Assembly: GCA_030386875.1 (NCBI GenBank)
Contig: CM059560.1
Span: 43,938,757-44,002,756 of the forward strand
DNA length: 64,000 bases
Reading direction: 5' to 3'
DNA from: Morinoia aosen
Taxonomy: Eukaryota; Arthropoda; Malacostraca; Amphipoda; Talitridae
In this document: piece after piece, positions 53,147 to 62,106 of the stretch
How the letters are laid out: the number at the start of each line of letters is the position of its first letter
How positions within the stretch are numbered: the stretch's first letter is position 1
Notes under the pieces: model-generated
Told to the model about the DNA's origin: nothing
The model's input: the letters and a program-made list of their open reading frames with translations, nothing else
Databases searched by the model: none
Translations under genes and position numbers: made by a program

Positions 53147-53363
53147 GTAGAGATACCTTCTGTACTCCTTTGTGCGCTGTAGAGATACCTTGTGTACTTC
53201 TTTGTGCGCTGTAGAGATACCTTCTGTACTCCTTTGTGCGCTGTAGAGATACCTTCTGTACTCCTTTGTGCGCTGTAGAGATACCTTCTGTACTCCTTTG
53301 TGCGCTGTAGAGATACCTTCTGTACTCCTTTGTGCGCTGTAGAGATACCTTCTGTACTCCTTT

Positions 53364-53395
53364 GTACGCTGTAGAGATATTTCCTGTACTCCTTT
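53364..53395. repeat. Single hybrid monomer (V2 start, V4 middle)
   Basis: Starts GTACGCTGTAGAG and continues ATATTTCCTG. It is followed by V5 then V4, the same context as the hybrid pairs at 44.3 and 46.2 kb, so it may be a related copy with one hybrid lost. Confidence 0.85.
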
Positions 53396-54179
53396 GTGCG
53401 CTGTAGAGATACCTCGTGTACTCCTTTGTACGTTCTAGAGATATTTCCTGTACTCCTTTGTGCGCTGTAGAGATACCTTCTGTACTCCTTTGTGCGCTGT
53501 AGAGATACCTTCTGTACTCCTTTGTGCGCTGTAGAGATACCTTCTGTTCTCCTTTGTGCGCTGTAGAGATACCTTCTGTACTCCTTTGTGCGCTGTAGAG
53601 ATACCTTCTGTACTCCTTTGTGCGCTGTAGAGATACCTTCTGTACTCCTTTGTGCGCTGTAGAGATACCTCGTGTACTCCTTTGTACGTTCTAGAGATAT
53701 TTCCTGTACTCCTTTGTGCGCTTTAGAGATACCTTCTGTACTCCTTTGTACGCTGTAGAGATACCTTCTGTACTCCTTTGTGCGCTGTAGAGATACCTTC
53801 TGTACTCCTTTGTACGCTGTAGAGATACCTCGTGTACTCCTTTGTACGTTCTAGAGATATTTCCTGTACTCCTTTGTGCGCTGTAGAGATACCTTCTGTA
53901 CTCCTTTGTGCGCTATAGAGATACCTTCTGTACTCCTTTGTGCGCTGTAGAGATACCTTCTGTACTCCTTTGTAGGCTGTAGAGATTCCTTCTGTACTCC
54001 TTTGTGCGCTGTAGAGATACCTTCTGTACTCCTTTGTGCGCTGTAGAGATACCTTCTGTACTTCTTTGTGCGCTGTAGAGATACCTTCTGTACTCCTTTG
54101 TACGCTGTAGAGATACCTTCTGTACTCCTTTGTACGCTGTAGAGATACCTTCTGTACTCCTTTGTACGCTGTAGAGATA

Positions 54180-57100
54180 CCTCGTGTACTCCTTTGTACG
54201 TTCTAGAGATATTTCCTGTACTCCTTTGTGCGCTGTAGAGATACCTTCTGTACTCCTTTGTGCGCTGTAGAGATACCTTCTGTACTCCTTTGTACGCTGT
54301 AGAGATACCTTCTGTACTCCTTTGTGCGCTGTAGAGATACCTTCTGTACTCCTTTGTACGCTGTAGAGATACCTCGTGTACTCCTTTGTACGTTCTAGAG
54401 ATATTTCCTGTACTCCTTTGTGCGCTGTAGAGATACCTTCTGTACTCCTTTGTGCGCTGTAGAGATACCTTCTGTACTCCTTTGTGCGCTGTTGAGATAC
54501 CTTCTGTACTCCTTTGTGCGCTGTAGAGATACCTTCTGTACTCCTTTGTGCGCTGTAGAGATACCTTCTGTACTCCTTTGTGCGCTGTAGAGATACCTTC
54601 TGTACTCCTTTGTGCGCTGTAGAGATACCTTCTGTACTCCTTTGTACGCTGTAGAGATACCTCGTGTACTCCTTTGTGCGCTGTAGAGATACCTTCTGTA
54701 CTCCTTTGTGCGCTGTTGAGATACCTTCTGTACTCCTTTGTGCGCTGTAGAGATACCTTCTGTACTCCTTTGTGCGCTGTAGAGATACCTTCTGTACTCC
54801 TTTGTGCGCTGTAGAGATACCTTCTGTACTCCTTTGTGCGCTGTAGAGATACCTTCTGTACTCCTTTGTGCGCTGTAGAGATACCTCATGTACTCCTTTG
54901 TACGCTGTAGAGATACCTTCTGCACTCCTTTGTACGCTGTAGAGATACCTCGTGTACTCCTCTGTGCGCTGTAGAGATACCTTCTGTACTCCTTTGTACG
55001 CTGTAGAGATACCTCGTGTACTCCTATGTACGTTCTAGAGATATTTCCTGTACTTCTTTGTGCGCTGTAGAGATACCTTCTGTACTCCTTTGTGCGCTGT
55101 AGGGATACCTTCTGTACTCCTTTGTGCGCTGTAGAGATACCTTCTGTACTCCTTTGTGCGCTTTAGAGATACCTTCTGTACTCCTTTGTGCGCTGTAGAG
55201 ATACCTTCTGTACTCCTTTGTACGCTGTAGAGATACCTCGTTTACTCCTTTGTACGTTCTAGAGATATTTCCTGTACTCCTTTGTGCGCTGTAGAGAAAC
55301 CTTCTGTACTCCTTTGTGCGCTGTAGAGATACCTTCTGTACTCCTTTGTGCGCTGTAGAGATACCTTCTGTACTCCTTTGTGCGCTGTAGAGATACCTTC
55401 TGTACTCCTTTGTGCGCTGTAGAGATACCTTCTGTACTCCTTTGTACGCTGTAGAGATACCTCGTGTACTCCTTTGTACGTTCTAGAGATATTTCCTGTA
55501 CTCCTTTGTGCGCTGTAGAGATACCTTCTGTACTCCTTTGTGCGCTGTAGAGATACCTTCTGTACTCCTTTGTGCGCTGTAGAGATACCTCGTGTACTCC
55601 TTTGTACGCTGTAGAGATACCTTCTGTACTCCTATGTGCGCTGTAGAGATACCTTCTGTACTCCTTTGTGCGCTGTAGAGATACCTTCTGTACTCCTTTG
55701 TGCGCTGTAGAGATACCTTCTGTACTCTTTTGTGCGCTGTAGAGATACCTCGTGTACTCCTTTGTACGCTGTAGAGATACCTTCTGTACTCCTTTGTGCG
55801 CTGTAGAGATACCTTCTGTACTCCTTTGTGCGCTGTAGAGATACCTTCTGTACTCCTTAGTGCGCTGTAGAGATACATTCTGTACTCCTTTGTGCGCTTT
55901 AGAGATACCTTCTGTACTCCTTTGTGCGCTGTAGAGATACCTCGTGTACTCCTTTGTACGTTCTAGAGATATTTCCTGTACTCCTTTGTGCGCTGTAGAG
56001 ATACCTTCTGTACTCCTCTGTGCGCTGTAGAGATACCTTCTGTACTCCTTTGTGCGCTGTAGAGATACCTCGTGTACTCCTTTGTACGTTCTAGAGATAT
56101 TTCCTGTACTCCTTTGTGCGCTGTAGAGATACCTTCTGTACTCCTTTGTGCGCTGTAGAGATACCTTCTGTACTCCTTTGTACGCTGTAGAGATACCTCG
56201 TGTACTCCTTTGTACGTTCCAGAGATATTTCCTGTACTCCTTTGTGCGATGTAGAGATACCTTCTGTACTCCTTTGTGCGCTGTAGAGATACCTTCTGTA
56301 CTCCTTTGTGCGCTGTAGAGATACCTTCTGTACTCCTTTGTGCGCTGTAGAGATACCTTCTGTACTCCTTTGTACGTTCTAGAGATATTTCCTGTACTCC
56401 TTTGTGCGCTGTAGAGATACCTTCTGTACTCCTTTGTACGCTGTAGAGATACCTCGTGTACTCCTTTGTACGTTCTAGAGATATTTCCTGTACTCCTTTG
56501 TGCGCTGTAGAGATACCTTCTGTACTCCTTTGTGCGCTGTAGAGATACCTTCTGTACTCCTTTGTGCGCTGTAGAGATACCTTCTGTACTCTTTTGTACG
56601 CTCTAGAGATACCTCGTGTACTCCTTTGTACGTTCTAGAGATATTTCCTGTACTCCTTTGTGCGCTGTAGAGATACCTTCTCTACTCCTTTGTGCGCTGT
56701 AGAGATACCTTCTGTACTTCTTTGTGCGCTGTAGAGATACCTTCTGTACTCCTTTGTACGCTGTAGAGATACCTTCTGTACTCCTTTGTGCGCTGTAGAG
56801 ATACCTTCTGTACTCCTTTGTACGCTGTAGAGATACCTCGTGTACTCCTTTGTACGTTCTAGAGATATTTCCTGTACTCCTTTGTGCGCTGTAGAGATAC
56901 CTTCTGTACTCCTTTGTGCGCTGTAGAGATACCTTCTGTACTCCTTTGTGCGCTGTAGAGATACCTCGTGTACTCCTTTGTACGCTGTAGAGATACCTTC
57001 TGTACTCCTTTGTGCGCTGTAGAGATACCTTCTGTACTCCTTTGTGCGCTGTAGAGATACCTTCTGTACTCCTTTGTGCGCTGTAGAGATACCTTCTGTA

Positions 57101-59800
57101 CTCTTTTGTGCGCTGTAGAGATACCTCGTGTACTCCTTTGTACGCTGTAGAGATACCTTCTGTACTCCTTTGTGCGCTGTAGAGATACCTTCTGTACTCC
57201 TTTGTGCGCTGTAGAGATACCTTCTGTACTCCTTTGTGCGCTGTAGAGATACCTTCTGTACTCCTTTGTGCGCTGTAGAGATACCTTCTGTACTCCTTTG
57301 TGCGCTGTAGAGATACCTCGTGTACTCCTTTGTACGTTCTAGAGATATTTCCTGTACTCCTTTGTGCGCTGTAGAGATACCTTCTGTACTCCTTTGTGCG
57401 CTGTAGAGATACCTTCTGTACTCCTTTGTACGCTGTAGAGATACCTCGTGTACTCCTTTGTACGTTCTAGAGATATTTCCTGTACTCCTTTGTGCGCTGT
57501 AGAGATACCTTCTGTACTCCTTTGTGCGCTGTAGAGATACCTTCTGTACTCCTTTGTGCGCTGTTGAGATACCTTCTGTACGCCTTTGTGCGCTGTAGAG
57601 ATACCTTCTGTACTCCTTTGTGCGCTGTAGAGATACCTTCTGTACTCCTATGTGCGCTGTAGAGATACCTTCTGTACTCCTTTGTGCGCTGTAGAGATAC
57701 CTCGTGTACTCCTTTGTACGTTCTAGAGATATTTCCTGTACTCCTTTGTGCGCTGTAGAGATACCTTCTGTACTCCTTTGTGCGCTGTAGAGATACCTTC
57801 TGTACTCCTTTGTGCGCTGTAGAGATACCTCGTGTACTCCTTCGTACGTTCTAGAGATATTTCCTGTACTCCTTTGTGCGCTGTAGAGATACCGTCTGTA
57901 CTCCTTTGTGCGCTGTAGAGATACCTTCTGTACTCCTTTGTGCGCTGTAGAGATACCTTCTGTACTCCTTTGTGCGCTGTAGAGATACCTTCTGTACTCC
58001 TTTGTACGCTGTAGAGATACCTCGTGTACTCCTTTGTGCGCTGTAGAGATACCTTCTGTACTCCTTTGTGCGCTGTAGAGATACCTTCTGTACTCCTTTG
58101 TGCGCTGTAGAGATACCTTCTGTACTCCTTTGTACGCTGTAGAGATACCTCGTGTACTCCTTTGGACGTTCTAGAGATATTTCCTGTACTCCTTTGTGCG
58201 CTGTAGAGATACCTTCTGTACTCCTTTGTGCGCTGTAGAGATACCTTCTGTACTCCTTTGTGCGCTGTAGAGAGACCTTCTGTACTCCTTTGTGCGCTGT
58301 AGAGATACCTTCTGTACTTCTTTGTGCGCTGTAGAGATACCTCGTGTACTCCTTTGTACGTTCTAGAGATATTTCCTGTACTCCTTTGTGCGCTGTAGAG
58401 ATACCTTCTGTACTCCTTTGTGCGCTGTAGAGATGCCTTCTGTACTCCTTTGCGCGCTGTAGAGATACCTTCTGTACTCCTTTGTACACTGTAGAGATAC
58501 CTTCTGTACTCCTTTGTGCGCTGTAGAGATACCTTCTGTACTCCTTTGTACGCTGTAGAGATACCTCGTGTACTCCTTTGTACGTTCTAGAGGTATTTCC
58601 TGTATTCCTTTGTGCGCTGTAGAGATACCTTCTGTACTCCTTTGTGCGCTGTAGAGATACCTTCTGTACTCCTTTGTGCGCTGTAGAGATACCTTCTGTA
58701 CTCCTTTGTGCGCTGTAGAGATACCTTCTGTACTCCTTTGTACGCTGTAGAGATACCTTCTGTACTCCTTTGTACGCTGTAGAGATACCTCGTGTACTCC
58801 TTTGTACGTTCTAGAGATATTTCCTGTACTCCTTTGTGCGATGTAGAGATACCTTCTGTACTCCTTTGTGCGCTGTAGAGATACCTTCTGTACTCCTTTG
58901 TGCGCTGTAGAGATACCTTCTGTACTCCTTTGTGCGCTGTAGAGATACCTTCTGTACTCCTTTGTACGTTCTAGAGATATTTCCTGTACTCCTTTGTGCG
59001 CTGTAGAGATACCTTCTGTACTCCTTTGTACGCTGTAGAGATACCTCGTGTACTCCTTTGTACGTTCTAGAGATATTTCCTGTACTCCTTTGTGCGCTGT
59101 AGAGATACCTTCTGTACTCCTTTGTGCGCTGTAGAGATACCTTCTGTACTCCTTTGTGCGCTGTAGAGATACCTTCTGTACTCCTTTGTACGCTCTAGAG
59201 ATACCTCGTGTACTCCTTTGTACGTTCTAGAGATATTTCCTGTACTCCTTTGTGCGCTGTAGAGATACCTTCTCTACTCCTTTGTGCGCTGTAGAGATAC
59301 CTTCTGTACTTCTTTGTGCGCTGTAGAGATACCTTCTGTACTCCTTTGTGCGCTGTAGAGATACCTTCTGTACTCCTTTGTGCGCTGTAGAGATACCTTC
59401 TGTACTCCTTTGTACGCTGTAGAGATACCTTGTGTACTCCTTTGTACGTTCTAGAGATATTTCCTGTACTCCTTTGTGCGCTGTAGAGATACCTTCTGTA
59501 CTCCTTTGTGCGCTGTAGAGATACCTTCTGTACTCCTTTGTGCGCTGTAGAGATACCTTCTGTACTCCTTTGTGCGCTGTAGAGATACCTTCTGTACTCT
59601 TTTGTGCGCTGTAGAGATACCTCGTGTACTCCTTTGTACGCTGTAGAGATACCTTCTGTACTCCTTTGTGCGCTGTAGAGATACCTTCTGTACTCCTTTG
59701 TGCGCTGTAGAGATACCTTCTGTACTCCTTTGTGCGCTGTAGAGATACCTTCTGTACTCCTTTGTGCGCTGTAGAGATACCTTCTGTACTCCTTTGTGCG
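54180..59800. repeat. Large block, third copy, partly deleted
   Basis: V4 intervals from 54196 (6-20-7-7-15-4-4-5-3-5-7-15-4-8-4-10-6-7-7-5-3-5-7-12-4-4-8) follow those from 23347 (6-20-7-7-15-4-4-5-3-5-7-15-4-4-8-4-10-10-6-7-7-5-3-5-7-12-4-4-8). One 4-monomer (128-bp) and one 10-monomer (320-bp) interval are missing. The starting offset is 30,849 bp (964 monomers plus 1). The marker CTCCTATGTACG before V4 and the TAGGGATACC unit are shared. Confidence 0.82.
57850..59743. repeat. First copy of a 133-monomer-offset duplication
   Basis: V4 units 57844, 58164, 58356, 58580, 58804, 58964, 59060, 59220 and 59444 recur at 62101, 62421, 62613, 62837, 63061, 63221, 63317, 63477 and 63701, offset 4,257 bp (133 monomers plus 1). 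The +1 comes from the insertion near 60691. CCTTGTGTACTCC (near 59428 and 63685) and GTACACTG (near 58484 and 62741) are shared private variants. The preceding V4 spacing differs, so homology starts near 57.85 kb. Confidence 0.86.
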
Positions 59801-60680
59801 CTGTAGAGATACCTCGTGTACTCCTTTGTACGTTCGAGAGATATTTCCTGTACTCCTTTGTGCGCTGTAGAGATACCTTCTGTACTCCTTTGTGCGCTGT
59901 AGAGATACCTTCTGTACTCCTTTGTGCGCTGTAGAGATACCTCGTGTACTCCTTTGTACGTTCTAGAGATATTTCCTGTACTCCTTTGTGCGCTGTAGAG
60001 ATACCTTCTGTACTCCTTTGTGCGCTGTAGAGATACCTTCTGTACTCCTTTGTACGCTGTAGAGATACCTCGTGTACTCCTTTGTACGTTCTAGAGATAT
60101 TTCCTGTACTCCTTTGTGCGCTGTAGAGATACCTTCTGTACTCCTTTGTGCGCTGTAGAGATACCTTATGTACTCCTTTGTGCGCTGTTGAGATACCTTC
60201 TGTACGCCTTTGTGCGCTGTAGAGATACCTTCTGTACTCCTTTGTGCGCTGTAGAGATACCTTCTGTACTCCTATGTGCGCTGTAGAGATACCTTCTGTA
60301 CTCCTTTGTGCGCTGTAGAAATACCTCGTGTACTCCTTTGTACGTTCTAGAGATATTTCCTGTACTCCTTTGTGCGCTGTAGAGATACCTTCTGTACTCC
60401 TTTGTGCGCTGTAGAGATACCTTCTGTACTCCTTTGTGCGCTGTAGAGATACCTCGTGTACTCCTTCGTACGTTCTAGAGATATTTCCTGTACTCCTTTG
60501 TGCGCTGTAGAGATACCTTCTGTACTCCTTTGTGCGCTGTAGAGATACCTTCTGTACTCCTTTGTGCGCTGTAGAGATACCTTCTGTACTCCTTTGTGCG
60601 CTGTAGAGATACCTTCTGTACTCCTTTGTACGCTGTAGAGATACCTCGTGTACTCCTTTGTGCGCTGTAGAGATACCTTC

Positions 60681-60695
60681 TGTACTCCTTCTGTG
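60681..60695. repeat. 1-bp register slip (+1), shared marker
   Basis: CTCCTTCTGTGCG insertion as at 6731 and 39785. It sits between V4 units 60468 and 60789 (321 bp) and accounts for the odd base in the 4,257-bp offset of the surrounding duplication. Confidence 0.87.
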
Positions 60696-62106
60696 CGCTG
60701 TAGAGATACCTTCTGTACTCCTTTGTGCGCTGTAGAGATACCTTCTGTACTCCTTTGTACGCTGTAGAGATACCTCGTGTACTCCTTTGTACGTTCTAGA
60801 GATATTTCCTGTACTCCTTTGTGCGCTGTAGAGATACCTTCTGTACTCCTTTGTGCGCTGTAGAGATACCTTCTTTACTCCTTTGTGCGCTGTGGAGATA
60901 CCTTCTGTACTCCTTTGTGCGCTGTAGAGATACCTTCTGTACTCCTTTCTGCGCTGTAGAGATACCTCGTGTACTCCTTTGTACGCTGTAGAGATACCTT
61001 CTGTACTCCTTTGTGCGCTGTAGAGATACCTTCTGTACTCCTTTGAACGCTGTAGAGATACCTTCTGTACTCCTTTGTGCGCTGTAGAGATACCTCGTGT
61101 ACTCCTTTGTACGTTCTAGAGATATTTCCTGTACTCCTTTGTGCGCTGTAGAGATTCCTTCTGTACTCCTTTGTGCGCTGTAGAGATACCTTCTGTACTC
61201 CTTTGTGCGCTGTAGAGAGACCTTCTGTACTCCTTTGTGCGCTGTAGAGATACCTTCTGTACTTCTTTGTGCGCTGTAGAGATACCTCGTGTACTCCTTT
61301 GTACGTTCTAGAGATATTTCCTGTACTCCTTTGTGCGCTGTAGAGATACCTTCTGTACTCCTTTGTGCGCTGTAGAGATGCCTTCTGTACTCCTTTGCGC
61401 GCTGTAGAGATACCTTCTGTACTCCTTTGTACGCTGTAGAGATACCTTCTGTACTCCTTTGTGCGCTGTAGAGATACCTTCTGTACTCCTTTGTACGCTG
61501 TAGAGATACCTCCTGTACTCCTTTGTACGTTCTAGAGGTATTTCCTGTACTCCTTTGTGCGCTGTAGAGATACCTTCTGAACTCCTTTGTGCGCTGTAGA
61601 GATACCTTCTGTACTCCTTTGTGCGCTGTAGAGATACCTTCTGTACTCCTTTGTGCGCTGTAGAGATACCTTCTGTACTCCTTTGTACGCTGTAGAGATA
61701 CCTTCTGTACTCCTTTGTGCGCTGTAGAGATACCTTCTGTACTCCTTTGTACGCTGTAGAGATACCTCGTGTACTCCTTTGTACGTTCTAGAGATATTTC
61801 CTGTACTCCTTTGTGCGCTGTAGAGATACCTTCTGTACTCCTTTGTGCGCTATAGAGATACCTTCTGTACTCCTTTGTGCGCTGTAGAGATACCTTCTGT
61901 ACTCCTTTGTGCGCTGTAGAGATACCTTCTGTACTCCTTTGTACGCTGTAGAGATACCTCGTGTACTCCTTTGTGCGCTGTAGAGATACCTTCTGTACTC
62001 CTTTGTGCGCTGTAGAGATACCTTCTGTACTCCTTTGTGCGCTGTAGAGATACCTTCTGTACTCCTTTGTACGCTGTAGAGATACCTCGTGTACTCCTTT
62101 GTACGT

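Larger units (their letters stand above)
43000..53970. repeat. Irregular zone of the array
   Basis: Here the 5-3-5 V4 fingerprint that marks the long blocks elsewhere is not evident, and rare monomers are denser: GTACTACTTTG, ACTCATTTGTG, TTCTAGAAATA, GTGCTCTG, GTGCCCTG, CTGTTTTCC, TTCGCTACCC (near 47623), TTTATACG, GCTGAAGAG, CTTCCATACTCC and TAGAGGGACC (near 51518). It also holds the hybrid monomers and short local duplications listed separately. The 32-bp register is kept apart from slips at 52757 and 53131. This looks like an older or less homogenised part of the satellite; that is inference. Confidence 0.7.
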
